This document shows positions 1 to 6,994 of a stretch of 16,700 nt of DNA, piece by piece. Origin of the DNA: Rhodobacterales bacterium UBA5972 (lineage in GTDB: Bacteria > Pseudomonadota > Alphaproteobacteria > Rhodobacterales > Rhodobacteraceae); the NCBI GenBank assembly GCA_002430125.1, contig DJBQ01000141.1, positions 1 through 16,700 of the forward strand. The letters run 5' to 3'. Made by a program: the position numbers and the translations under genes. The notes under the pieces are model-generated. The model was not told the origin of the DNA. It did not search any database and was given only the letters and a program-made list of their open reading frames with translations. Positions within the stretch are counted from its first letter, which is position 1. Every line of letters starts with the position of its first letter.

Positions 1-823
1 CCAAAGTTATGTCTTCGCCAAAGGCCATGTATCCGACCAAAAACATAGTTGGTAATTCCACGCTGCCAGCGACACCCGTTGCGCTGGCGCCGATTTTGGG
101 AGCGAAGACGACATAAATGAACTGCGGCAGGGTTGCGGTGATCACACCGATGCCGATCAACAGCACCCAAACCGAAGGATCTTTGGGGATGATTGCGTCG
201 ATCGGATAGGTTGCCATCAATGGCAATAACACAACGGCGGATCCTAACGGCCCAGCCACCATGCGCGAAATCGGCGGCAAGGCCACCAGTTTATGGGTCA
301 GGATGTTGATGCCAATACCAAAGGCAAAAGGTGCCAGAAGCGCAAACAATATGGAATGCAGCGGAAATTCAGCACCGCCCGACGGCGCCGCCGCGATAAT
401 TGCGGCCAGCAGGATCAACCCGGATGCTATGGACATGCGCAGGGTGGGGCGGTCACCGAAAAACAACCAGCTGATCAGCAGGGTGAAAATCGGATAGGTC
501 ATGTAAAGGATGCCGGCGGTTGAAACCGGCATCAGTTCCAGCGCGTTAACATAGCCAACCCAGCCAAGCCCCAGCAAGATGCCGGACGCCAATCCCCAAT
601 AGGTTGCCGAACTGCCGGGGCCGCGCAGAACCAGAAAGCGGAAGAACAGCAGAGGCGAGATCAGATAGCGAAAGAACGCAACCGCTGGCGGGGCGATGCC
701 TGCTTCGGTCAGCGAGCGGGCGAAAAACGGCACGAGGCCGAAAAACACCGCACTCAGCATGATCATCGCCAGGCCAAAGGCAAATTGGTCGGTCAGTTTA
801 ACGGGTTGCGCGTCAGTTTCCAT
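1..823 (-). CDS. DMT-superfamily (EamA) membrane permease, 3' end cut off by window edge
   Basis: An open frame runs on the minus strand from an ATG at 823-821 to the window edge without a stop, giving 274 codons of an incomplete protein. The translation begins METDAQPVKLTDQF and continues as about nine hydrophobic helices separated by short loops. It includes a first-helix region AMIMLSAVFFGLVPFFARSL and a mid-protein YMTYPIFTLLISWLFFGDRP segment of the kind that closes the first EamA repeat. A second, similar half follows, as expected of the two-repeat, ten-helix drug/metabolite transporter fold; probably only the last helix is missing. The substrate cannot be told from sequence. It lies 70 bases downstream of the pyrG stop on the same strand, with a hairpin between them, so it may be read through from pyrG or transcribed alone. 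I see no strong ribosome binding site before the ATG. Confidence 0.85.
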   Translation of the reverse strand, partial: METDAQPVKLTDQFAFGLAMIMLSAVFFGLVPFFARSLTEAGIAPPAVAFFRYLISPLLFFRFLVLRGPGSSATYWGLASGILLGLGWVGYVNALELMPVSTAGILYMTYPIFTLLISWLFFGDRPTLRMSIASGLILLAAIIAAAPSGGAEFPLHSILFALLAPFAFGIGINILTHKLVALPPISRMVAGPLGSAVVLLPLMATYPIDAIIPKDPSVWVLLIGIGVITATLPQFIYVVFAPKIGASATGVAGSVELPTMFLVGYMAFGEDITL

Positions 824-866
824 CGGCTGACTGTCGGACAGGCGCGGCCTTGGTGCTGTTCAGATT

Positions 867-885
867 GCGACCCGGAAAGGGTCGC
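867..885 (-). terminator. Hairpin just after pyrG, possible weak terminator
   Basis: A perfect 7-bp stem, GCGACCC at 867-873 pairing with GGGTCGC at 879-885, encloses a 5-base loop and begins 9 bases past the pyrG stop. Read on the minus strand, the bases after the stem are AATCTG, so there is no U tract. It could be a weak or Rho-assisted terminator, or an mRNA 3'-end stabiliser, between pyrG and the permease gene. Confidence 0.4.
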
Positions 886-893
886 GTTCCGGA

Positions 894-2537
894 TCAGACC
901 AAACGCGATTGTTCTACGGCGGCGCGGATGAAATCGGCGAACAGGGGGTGCGGTTCGAACGGTTTTGATTTGAGTTCCGGGTGGAACTGCACACCGATAT
1001 ACCACGGGTGGTCAGGCAGTTCGACGATCTCGGGCAATTTGCCATCGGGAGACATGCCGGAAAAGATCATGCCTTTGGCTTCAAGCGGTTCGCGGTAGCG
1101 CAAGTCAACCTCGTAGCGGTGGCGGTGGCGTTCGGAAATCGTGGTTGTGCCGTAGATTTGCGCAACCTGGCTGTTTGCCGTCAGGGTGGCGTTATAAGCG
1201 CCAAGGCGCATGGTGCCGCCTTTGTCGTCGCTTGCGTCGCGCTGGATTGTGCGGTTGCCTTCGACCCATTCTTTCAGGTGGTATACCACCGGGGTGAAAC
1301 GCTTTTTTCCGGCCTCGTGGTCGAACTCTTCCGATCCGGCATCGTCAACATTAGCCAGATTTCGTGCCGCCTCGATCACCGCCATTTGCATGCCCAGACA
1401 GATGCCAAAGTATGGCACTTTGCGGGTCCGGGCAAACTCTGCGGCTTTGATCTTGCCTTCGGTGCCGCGTTCACCAAAGCCGCCGGGCACCAGGATTGCG
1501 TCAAATTTTTCCAGATGTGGGGCCGCGTCTTCGCGCTCGAATATCTCGCTGTCGATCCATTCGGCTTTGACCTTGACCCGGTTTTGCATGCCGCCATGGG
1601 TCAACGCCTCGGCGATGGATTTATAGGCGTCTTCCAGTTGGACATATTTGCCCACGATCGCCACGCGAACGACACCGTCGGGATTATAAACCCGGTCGGC
1701 CACATCCAGCCATTTCTCGAGCTTTGGTTGCGGCGCAGGCGAGATATTAAAGGCGTCAAGCACCGCCCGGTCAAGACCGACTTTGTGATAGGCCAAAGGC
1801 GCCTCGTAGATCGATTTCAGATCAAGGGCGGGGATCACCGCATCATCCCGCACGTTACAAAACAGCGCGAGCTTGGCGCGTTCCTTTTCAGGGATTGGGT
1901 GTTCAGACCGGCACAACAGAATATCCGGTGCCAGACCGATGGAGCGCAGTTCCTTGACCGAATGCTGCGTTGGTTTGGTTTTGAGCTCGCCAGAGGCAGC
2001 CAGAAACGGCAGCAATGTTAGGTGCATGAAAATACAATCGCCACGCGGTTTTTCGCGGGAAAACTGGCGGATCGCTTCAAAGAACGGCAGGCCTTCGATA
2101 TCGCCGACAGTGCCGCCGATTTCGCAGAGCATGAAATCGACTTCGTCTTCGCCGATATGGATGAAGTCTTTGATTTCATTGGTGACATGCGGAATTACCT
2201 GAATTGTTTTGCCCAGATAATCGCCACGACGTTCCTTTTCCAGAACGGTCGAATAAATTCGCCCCGACGACACACTGTCGGTTTTTCGCGCCGCCACACC
2301 GGTGAAACGTTCGTAATGGCCCAGATCCAGATCGGTTTCCGCGCCGTCATCGGTGACAAATACTTCACCATGTTCAAACGGCGACATCGTGCCGGGATCG
2401 ACATTGAGATAGGGGTCGAGTTTGCGCAGACGTACAGAATAACCGCGGGCCTGCAACAGGGCCCCCAAAGCAGCCGAGGCTAAACCTTTTCCAAGCGAAG
2501 AAACCACGCCGCCGGTGATAAAAACAAATCGTGCCAT
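894..2537 (-). CDS. pyrG: CTP synthase (UTP-ammonia ligase)
   Basis: A full-length protein of 547 residues, the family's usual size. It makes CTP from UTP, ATP and glutamine in the cytoplasm, the last step of pyrimidine nucleotide synthesis. The N-terminal amidoligase domain (about 1-270) opens with [14 protein letters not shown], the characteristic P-loop, and contains [15 protein letters not shown], the conserved UTP/CTP-site region. The C-terminal class I glutamine amidotransferase domain (about 295-540) shows GGFGERG, the nucleophile motif GICLGMQ with Cys380, and the VQFHPE pair His519/Glu521. All catalytic residues are present. The ATG at 2537-2535 matches the family N terminus. A GGGGAGG Shine-Dalgarno-like run lies about 12 bases upstream, rather far. 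The gene is 185 bases downstream of secG on the same strand, a gap large enough for its own promoter. Confidence 0.98.
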   Translation of the reverse strand: MARFVFITGGVVSSLGKGLASAALGALLQARGYSVRLRKLDPYLNVDPGTMSPFEHGEVFVTDDGAETDLDLGHYERFTGVAARKTDSVSSGRIYSTVLEKERRGDYLGKTIQVIPHVTNEIKDFIHIGEDEVDFMLCEIGGTVGDIEGLPFFEAIRQFSREKPRGDCIFMHLTLLPFLAASGELKTKPTQHSVKELRSIGLAPDILLCRSEHPIPEKERAKLALFCNVRDDAVIPALDLKSIYEAPLAYHKVGLDRAVLDAFNISPAPQPKLEKWLDVADRVYNPDGVVRVAIVGKYVQLEDAYKSIAEALTHGGMQNRVKVKAEWIDSEIFEREDAAPHLEKFDAILVPGGFGERGTEGKIKAAEFARTRKVPYFGICLGMQMAVIEAARNLANVDDAGSEEFDHEAGKKRFTPVVYHLKEWVEGNRTIQRDASDDKGGTMRLGAYNATLTANSQVAQIYGTTTISERHRHRYEVDLRYREPLEAKGMIFSGMSPDGKLPEIVELPDHPWYIGVQFHPELKSKPFEPHPLFADFIRAAVEQSRLV

Positions 2538-2611
2538 TGGTTGCGGAAACCTCCCCGTGAATTTAACTGCTAAATCAGTACCTTACAGGCAAAATGCCAA
2601 GCAAAAAGCCC

Positions 2612-2636
2612 ATATATCACGGGATTTGAGATATAT
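2612..2636. repeat. AT-rich inverted repeat upstream of pyrG
   Basis: ATATATC at 2612-2618 and GATATAT at 2630-2636 form a perfect 7-bp inverted repeat with an 11-base spacer, about 75-100 bases upstream of the pyrG start and between secG and pyrG. It could be an operator or simply part of an AT-rich promoter. I could not place convincing -35 and -10 boxes next to it. Confidence 0.35.
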
Positions 2637-2722
2637 TAGATTCGCACGCCTTTGGCAACCCAAGACGCCCCAAGATGCTGTGATAAAAACCTATTCAGCA
2701 ACGAGCGGTTGTCGTGAAACGC

Positions 2723-3091
2723 TTATTCGGTGGCTTTTGGTGGTGTCGCTGGCTGATCCGAGGTGCTGGGTGGCAGAAGATTACCGTCAAGACCCGGAAC
2801 TGTAATCGGTGTAACCGGCGTTTCTGTGGTTGTGCCAAGGCGTTCAATCACCGAATCCCCGGCGGCATTTTTGGCGGCCAACACCGTCAATGTGATCGAG
2901 GTCGCCAGAAAGCCAATGGCAAAAATCCAGGTCAGTTTGGCCAATGCACTGGCGGCTGAACGACCGCTCATCAAGCCACCGCCGCCACCGCCGCCAATAC
3001 CAAGCCCGCCACCTTCTGAACGCTGCAACAAAACTACACCAATCAGGCATAGCGCCAGCATCAGATGAATGACCAGAATGATATTTTCCAT
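2723..3091 (-). CDS. secG: Preprotein translocase subunit SecG
   Basis: A 122-residue inner-membrane protein that assists the SecYE channel during protein export. It shows the standard layout: a first transmembrane helix near residues 3-21 (starting MENIILVIHLML), the conserved VLLQRSEGGGLG loop, a glycine-rich stretch, and a second helix around 50-72 (LTWIFAIGFLATSITLTVLA). A Pro/Thr-rich tail of about 45 residues follows, the kind of tail often seen in alphaproteobacterial SecG. It is preceded on the minus strand by AAGGGA at usable spacing from the ATG. The secG-pyrG order on one strand is common in alphaproteobacteria. The preceding gene on the same strand ends 103 bases upstream, so secG may be in a loose operon with it or have its own promoter. 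Confidence 0.95.
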   Translation of the reverse strand: MENIILVIHLMLALCLIGVVLLQRSEGGGLGIGGGGGGGLMSGRSAASALAKLTWIFAIGFLATSITLTVLAAKNAAGDSVIERLGTTTETPVTPITVPGLDGNLLPPSTSDQPATPPKATE

Positions 3092-3134
3092 GCCGTGTCC
3101 CTTGGGGGTCGGATTTTCGTTGGCGTTGTCTAAA

Positions 3135-3152
3135 ACAAGCAGCCAGCCTTGT
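3135..3152 (-). terminator. Weak hairpin with short U run upstream of secG
   Basis: Read on the minus strand, ACAAG, an 8-base loop and CTTGT are followed by a short U run (TTTTAG), about 45 bases past the stop of the DUF6524-like gene. The stem is only 5 bp, so this is at best a weak intrinsic terminator separating that gene from secG. Confidence 0.25.
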
Positions 3153-3194
3153 CGATGGTCTTATTTAGAGATGCGGCCAGAACGTTGCAAGGTT

Positions 3195-3593
3195 TCAGTC
3201 ATCCGCATCGTCAACGTCATATTGCCCTGACATGGCGCGGCGCACAAAGCTCCAACTCAGGCCAATGCCCAGTACAAAGGACAGACCGACCAGTACAAAC
3301 CAGACTTTGACCGTCGCATTGCCAAGCTGAATGATACCCTGATCAATCAGCACCCAAACGCCTGCGGCCACAATCGCGCTTACCAGCCCCATGCCGATCA
3401 TCCCGATCGACCTTAAGGTGGCACGAAGATAAATGATGTAACCTGCCATCAAAAGCAGCCCCATCAGGACCGTCATTGCGGTTTCACGGTTGAAATTCAC
3501 CATCGTCCAACTGACGTAGTTCCAGTCTGTCGGGTTATATGTGGCGGCCAAAAGGACAAAGGCCATCGCCCAGCGGATCAAAAAACCGTTCAT
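3195..3593 (-). CDS. Small four-helix membrane protein, DUF6524-like
   Basis: A 132-residue protein made almost entirely of four hydrophobic segments: about residues 5-20, a helix beginning TAMTVLMGLLLMAGYIIYL, then one beginning GMIGMGLVSAIVAAGVWVL, then VWFVLVGLSFVLGIGLSWSF. It ends in an acidic tail, DVDDADD. The N terminus, MNGFLIRWAMAFVLLAATYNPT followed by NWN/SW residues, is a pattern I associate with the uncharacterised family DUF6524 in Rhodobacteraceae; that identification is from memory. No catalytic motif is visible and I cannot propose a function. It is transcribed divergently from purA across a 147-base gap that contains a CtrA-like site, with secG downstream on the same strand. 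The start is the first ATG; no strong ribosome binding site precedes it. Confidence 0.8.
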   Translation of the reverse strand: MNGFLIRWAMAFVLLAATYNPTDWNYVSWTMVNFNRETAMTVLMGLLLMAGYIIYLRATLRSIGMIGMGLVSAIVAAGVWVLIDQGIIQLGNATVKVWFVLVGLSFVLGIGLSWSFVRRAMSGQYDVDDADD

Positions 3594-3612
3594 GCGTGTA
3601 CTCGTATGCTTG

Positions 3613-3627
3613 TTAATCGAGCGTTAA
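3613..3627. promoter_or_regulatory. Candidate CtrA-type box TTAA-N7-TTAA
   Basis: TTAA at 3613-3616 and TTAA at 3624-3627 are separated by exactly seven bases. This is the spacing of the full-length binding site for the alphaproteobacterial cell-cycle regulator CtrA. It sits 20 bases upstream of the DUF6524-like ATG and 114 bases upstream of the purA ATG, so it could act on either. A match of eight fixed bases in AT-rich intergenic DNA can occur by chance. Confidence 0.35.
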
Positions 3628-3740
3628 TTGTCAGATAGGCTTGGCTGTGTCCAGTGTTTCGGCGATTTTGTGGTTTCGCCCGTGTGTTGCTGAGGCTATA
3701 CGAGGCGCGGAATTTCAGCTGCGCGAAAGGGTCTTGCGGA

Positions 3741-5033
3741 ATGGCCAATGTTGTTGTGGTCGGTGCCCAATGGGGTGACGAAGGTAAAGGCAAAATCGTT
3801 GACTGGCTCAGCGAACGCGCCGATGTGATCGCGCGGTTTCAGGGCGGACACAATGCCGGGCATACGCTGGTTATCGACGGCGAGGTTTACAAACTGTCGT
3901 TGCTGCCATCCGGCATCGTGCGCGGCGGTAAGTTAAGTGTGATCGGCAATGGCGTGGTTCTGGACCCGTGGCATCTGGTCAGCGAGATTGCCACGTTGCG
4001 TGACCGGGGCGTTGAAATCACGCCTGAAAACCTGATGATCGCGGAAAATGCTCCGCTGATCCTTCCGGTGCACGGCGAATTGGACCGCGCGCGGGAAAAC
4101 CAGAACGCCGTGGCCAAAATCGGCACGACAGGGCGCGGCATTGGCCCGGCTTATGAAGACAAGGTTGGGCGTCGGGCGATCCGTGTGGCCGATCTGGCTG
4201 ATCCGGCAACGCTGGAACTGCGGATTGATCGCCTGCTTGTGCATCACGATGCGTTGCGGCGCGGTCTGGGCTTGCCCGAAGTGGATCGCGCAGCATTGCT
4301 CGCCGCATTAAACGAGATTGCGCCGCAGATTCTGCCCTATGCCGCACCGGTTTGGAAAGTCCTGAACGACAAGCGCAAGGCCGGCAAGCGCATCCTGTTT
4401 GAAGGCGCGCAAGGGGCTTTGCTGGATATTGATTTCGGCACGTATCCGTTTGTCACCTCGTCAAATGTCATCGCGGGTCAAGCCGCGACCGGCACCGGCA
4501 TGGGTCCGGGGGCGATTGATTTCGTGCTTGGCATTGTGAAGGCTTACACAACACGGGTCGGCGAGGGGCCGTTCACCGCAGAATTGCATGACGCTGATGG
4601 CCAAAGGCTGGGCGAGCGCGGCCATGAGTTCGGCACAGTGACCGGGCGCAAGCGGCGTTGCGGTTGGTTTGACGCGGTTCTGGTGCGCCAGACTTGCGCT
4701 ACATCCGGTGTGAACGGCATTGCCTTTACCAAGCTTGACGTGCTCGACGGCTTTGAAGAGCTGAAAATCTGCGTGGCCTACGAACTTGACGGGCAGCGGC
4801 TGGATTATCTGCCAATTGCTGCCGACCAACAGGCGCGCTGCACGCCGGTTTATGAAACCCTGCCGGGTTGGTCGCAATCGACCGAAGGCGCGCGCTCGTG
4901 GGCCGATCTGCCAGCCGAAGCGATAAAATATGTGCGTCGGGTGGAAGAACTGATTGATTGCCCGGTTGCCCTGCTGTCCACAAGTCCCGAGCGCGAGGAT
5001 ACCATCCTTGTCACCGACCCGTTTGCCGACTGA
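3741..5033 (+). CDS. purA: Adenylosuccinate synthetase
   Basis: A 430-residue enzyme, very close to the 432 residues of the E. coli protein. It joins IMP and aspartate using GTP, the first committed step from IMP to AMP. The P-loop-like motif [11 protein letters not shown] (8-18) contains the catalytic Asp13, and GGHNAGH (35-41) supplies the catalytic His41. Further family signatures include [42 protein letters not shown] and the GTP-site KLDVLDG. The frame is open upstream to 3654, but ATG 3741 is chosen because the protein then starts [18 protein letters not shown] like known PurA proteins and AAAGGG lies upstream. The stop overlaps the start of the next gene by one base (TGATG). The gene is divergent from the DUF6524-like gene. 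Confidence 0.98.
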   Translation: MANVVVVGAQWGDEGKGKIVDWLSERADVIARFQGGHNAGHTLVIDGEVYKLSLLPSGIVRGGKLSVIGNGVVLDPWHLVSEIATLRDRGVEITPENLMIAENAPLILPVHGELDRARENQNAVAKIGTTGRGIGPAYEDKVGRRAIRVADLADPATLELRIDRLLVHHDALRRGLGLPEVDRAALLAALNEIAPQILPYAAPVWKVLNDKRKAGKRILFEGAQGALLDIDFGTYPFVTSSNVIAGQAATGTGMGPGAIDFVLGIVKAYTTRVGEGPFTAELHDADGQRLGERGHEFGTVTGRKRRCGWFDAVLVRQTCATSGVNGIAFTKLDVLDGFEELKICVAYELDGQRLDYLPIAADQQARCTPVYETLPGWSQSTEGARSWADLPAEAIKYVRRVEELIDCPVALLSTSPEREDTILVTDPFAD

Positions 5034-5248
5034 TGGCCCTGTCTTACAAAGCCCGCCGCCGCTTGTCGGTCGTGATCCTGCTGGTGGGCCTGCCGATCTA
5101 TATCGTCGTGGCACTGAACGTCGTAGCGCTGTTTGACCGCCCGCCGTTTTTGCTTGAACTGGCGATCTATGTCGTTTTGGGGATCGTCTGGGTCTTGCCC
5201 CTGAAAGCCGTGTTCAAAGGCATCGGACAGGCAGACCCGGACGCCTGA
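5033..5248 (+). CDS. Small two-helix membrane protein, DUF2842-like
   Basis: A 71-residue protein starting [19 protein letters not shown]. Two hydrophobic segments are visible, about residues 12-32 (VVILLVGLPIYIVVALNVVAL) and 40-60 (LELAIYVVLGIVWVLPL), with a basic N terminus and a short acidic C terminus, so both ends are likely cytoplasmic. This pattern fits the uncharacterised DUF2842 family of alphaproteobacteria; function unknown. The ATG overlaps the purA stop by one base, so it is translated with purA from the same mRNA. The frame also extends upstream inside purA, but the overlap start gives the family N terminus. A candidate terminator begins 30 bases after its stop. Confidence 0.88.
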   Translation: MALSYKARRRLSVVILLVGLPIYIVVALNVVALFDRPPFLLELAIYVVLGIVWVLPLKAVFKGIGQADPDA

Positions 5249-5278
5249 TCGATGCTGGTTATCCGGTGTATTCGCAAG

Positions 5279-5329
5279 GCAGGCAGGCGACGGGGCGGGG
5301 AAGCTGGACCTGTCTGCGATTTTATTTCT
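5279..5329 (+). terminator. Intrinsic terminator of the purA-DUF2842 unit
   Basis: GCAGGCAGG at 5279-5287 pairs with CCTGTCTGC at 5309-5317 (nine pairs, one of them G-U). It is followed by a U-rich stretch, ATTTTATTTCTT, at about 5319-5330. The loop is long (21 bases) but the stem plus U tract, 30 bases after the last stop codon, fit a Rho-independent terminator. Confidence 0.6.
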
Positions 5330-5526
5330 TGAGCATGTGTGCCGGATGGCGGCTTTGGGCCCAAGTTGCCGACCTCAGCCAACAAGTCGCAGCAGAAGTT
5401 GTTCCGCAACGCTGTCAGATTGCACAAAAGGATAGTGAGCACCCTTTTTCTACTTAAGGACACTATTCACCATTTGCGCGTCCAGGGACTGCATTTGCCC
5501 GTCGGTCAAACAAGTATTGTAGGCAG

Positions 5527-5778
5527 TCACGACCGACTACTTGCCCTCCCAACTGGCATAGAAACTTCGGGTATTGCCCGCATCGCCAAAACAATGAGCA
5601 CCAAAATGCCAGAGATTATAGGCGCCTCCACTCTTTCGGTAGAGTGTCCCAAGACCAGACCCAAAATCGGCGGATAAGCGGCAAAGGCAATAGCTTGCCG
5701 TGCAACGCAATGCAGAGCTGATCTGGCGCAACCGATGGAAAACCAGACGCCAAGCAGAAGGTGCGATCTTCCAGTATT
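5527..5778 (-). pseudogene. Possible decayed membrane-protein fragment without a start
   Basis: Between a TAA at 5781-5779 and a TGA at 5529-5527 the minus strand has 83 sense codons. They read like a membrane protein: a VWFSIGCARSALH segment, IAFAAYPPILGLVLGH, then a helix PIISGILVLIVLAM ending MPVGRASSRS. There is no ATG near its upstream end and no ribosome binding site. It could be the C-terminal remnant of a lost transporter or a chance hydrophobic frame. I could not match it to a family. Confidence 0.25.
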
Positions 5779-5797
5779 TTAATGGGTTCTATCATTC

Positions 5798-5817
5798 ACG
5801 ACGGTGGCACTCGTCGT
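5798..5817. promoter_or_regulatory. Inverted repeat upstream of the operon, candidate operator
   Basis: ACGACG at 5798-5803 and CGTCGT at 5812-5817 are perfect inverted arms around an 8-base spacer, about 80 bases upstream of the acylphosphatase-like ATG. The size and position suit a dimeric repressor or activator site. No regulator gene is present in the window to pair with it, and no clear -35/-10 pair could be assigned. Confidence 0.35.
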
Positions 5818-5899
5818 TAGGTGGTAAAAGTCTCTTGGCCTTCGAACGAAAGGCTGTCTAAATGAGTTGAGAAACTGGAATGGAAGCGTGACAAGACCA

Positions 5900-6160
5900 A
5901 TGATACCTGCACCAGAAGACAAGGACGTCACAGCAGAAATCCTGATTTTTGGAGACGTAACTGCCACGGACTTCCCTTCGTGGATATCGCGCCATTCACA
6001 CAAGCTTGGTCTTCACACAGTTACCACAACATACCAGAACGATTGCTTGAAAGTGCAGGCAACGGGGCCGGATGAAATGTTAACAGCGCTTGCCGTGGGA
6101 TGCAGTCTTGGCCCGGCAACCGTTCTGATAGACAGGGTCGTTTTCACGGTAGTGCCTTGA
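5900..6160 (+). CDS. Acylphosphatase-fold protein lacking the catalytic residues
   Basis: An 86-residue protein, close to the usual 90 of acylphosphatases. The fold pattern is visible: a GxVxxxxFxxW core (GDVTATDFPSWI, 18-29), a helix ending in LGL (36-38), a V/T-rich strand, then the family's closing pattern with G56, the helix DEMLTALAVGC and GPATVLIDRV (71-80). However, the position of the essential Arg is Pro26 and that of the essential Asn is Thr44, so acyl-phosphate hydrolysis looks impossible. It may be a ligand-binding or structural member of the operon. The start is uncertain: ATG 5900 gives family length, and in-frame GTG 5888 and TTG 5867 are alternatives. It precedes the Rieske gene on the same strand with a 231-base gap. 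Family assignment is by pattern only and moderately sure. Confidence 0.6.
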   Translation: MIPAPEDKDVTAEILIFGDVTATDFPSWISRHSHKLGLHTVTTTYQNDCLKVQATGPDEMLTALAVGCSLGPATVLIDRVVFTVVP

Positions 6161-6162
6161 AA

Positions 6163-6327
6163 GTGGTGGAAATTGATTTCGCGCATCTTCGGGCCGGTTG
6201 GGTTTTCGCCGGTCAGGCGGCTTGGTCAAATGGGGTGTCAATGTTGCTGCCTGATAATGAACCACTCAAGCGTATTTTCGGTCATTTCTTGACAATCTAT
6301 TTGGCCCGGATGCCGCGGGAGCATTGA
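6163..6327 (+). CDS. Doubtful 54-residue ORF between the acylphosphatase-like and Rieske genes
   Basis: A frame beginning at GTG 6163, two bases after the preceding stop, encodes about 54 residues starting VVEIDFAHLRAGW and containing SMLLPDNEPLKRIFGHFL, ending LARMPREH. The composition is protein-like (amphipathic, balanced charges) and it fills most of the gap before the Rieske gene. There is no good ribosome binding site before the GTG and I do not recognise the sequence. It may be translated by coupling, be a remnant of a larger gene, or be untranslated leader. Confidence 0.3.
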   Translation: MVEIDFAHLRAGWVFAGQAAWSNGVSMLLPDNEPLKRIFGHFLTIYLARMPREH

Positions 6328-6391
6328 TCCTTGACGTCTTCAGAGAAAAATACCAGTCTTCTTCGAATTGGGGTTCGGGGTGGAGTGTTTC

Positions 6392-6994
6392 TTGGGTTGG
6401 ATACCTGTTGGATTAAGCGCTGATTTGTTGCCGAGCATGGCTATGCCGGCTCGGGTTGACGGTCAAGACCTCGCAATTTGGCGGGCTGCATCCGGTCAGA
6501 CTCACGTTTGGGGTGACCGTTGCCCGCATCGTGGAATGCGCCTGTCACGCGGATTTGTGCGTGGCGAAACGCTGGCCTGTATCTATCACGGCTGGCAATA
6601 CGGAAATGACGGTGGATGCACCCAAATTCCGGCGCACCCGAACCTTGTCCCGCCCAAAACAATTTGCGCAACCACCTATGCCTGTGCCGAATATTCTGGG
6701 GTTATTTGGGTTGCATTGCAGACGACAACGCAGGTTTGCCGATCGTTTCCGGGGCAGGCCGCAGTGCGGTCATTGGCGATCAAGGCCTCAGCTGAGAAAG
6801 TCATGGAATATTTTTCCGGCGCGGATACAGGTGTCGTGTGTGTCGGCGGTACCAATGACATCGCACTGGCATTGCAGCCCATTGATGCGACCCATTGCAC
6901 AGCGCATGCTTTGGCATCCGTGTCGGCAGATCGCAAAGAAGTGTCACGTTGGCTTGAATCGCAACGCCGCAGCATCGAACTGGACCTCGCATGA
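6392..6994 (+). CDS. Stand-alone Rieske [2Fe-2S] protein of an oxygenase system
   Basis: About 200 residues. The N-terminal two thirds is a Rieske domain of the oxygenase type: GWIPVGLSADL at the start, then CPH at Cys44/His46 and CIYHGWQYG at Cys63/His66, giving a complete C-x-H-x16-C-x2-H cluster motif. IPAHP and a YSGVIWVAL strand follow. The last about 90 residues lack iron ligands but keep the flavour of a reduced oxygenase C-terminal domain (ALQPIDATHCTAHAL and SRWLESQRR). The likely role is to carry electrons from a reductase to the neighbouring catalytic subunit, which has no Rieske motif. No ATG is available; TTG 6392 is chosen because GGAG lies six bases upstream and the protein then starts MGWIPVG. 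TTG 6368 and GTG 6380 are alternatives. Its stop overlaps the next start (ATGA). Confidence 0.88.
   Translation: MGWIPVGLSADLLPSMAMPARVDGQDLAIWRAASGQTHVWGDRCPHRGMRLSRGFVRGETLACIYHGWQYGNDGGCTQIPAHPNLVPPKTICATTYACAEYSGVIWVALQTTTQVCRSFPGQAAVRSLAIKASAEKVMEYFSGADTGVVCVGGTNDIALALQPIDATHCTAHALASVSADRKEVSRWLESQRRSIELDLA

Larger units (their letters stand above)
5249..5899. other. Gene-poor gap between the purA unit and the demethylase-like operon
   Basis: About 650 bases without a convincing intact gene. It holds a candidate terminator at 5279-5329, a start-less hydrophobic open frame on the minus strand at 5527-5778, and a perfect inverted repeat at 5798-5817 upstream of the operon. The stretch 5330-5526 shows nothing I recognise. 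I found no tRNA, transposase or direct-repeat boundary. Several short frames exist on both strands, but none has a ribosome binding site plus protein-like composition. Confidence 0.6.

Noticed and set aside
981..2021. 346-codon plus-strand open frame opposite pyrG
   Set aside because: It lies entirely antisense to an unmistakable CTP synthase gene and its translation shows no family features; it is a shadow of high-GC coding DNA.
3654..3740. Longer purA start giving 29 extra N-terminal residues
   Set aside because: The extension resembles no PurA N terminus, while ATG 3741 gives the family start directly.
4461..5114. 217-codon minus-strand open frame opposite purA
   Set aside because: It is antisense to conserved purA sequence and has no ribosome site or recognisable motif.
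6289..6317. TTGACA as a -35 box for the Rieske gene
   Set aside because: No -10 element is found at 16-18 bases (the sequence there is GC-rich), and it lies within the preceding small ORF in an operon.
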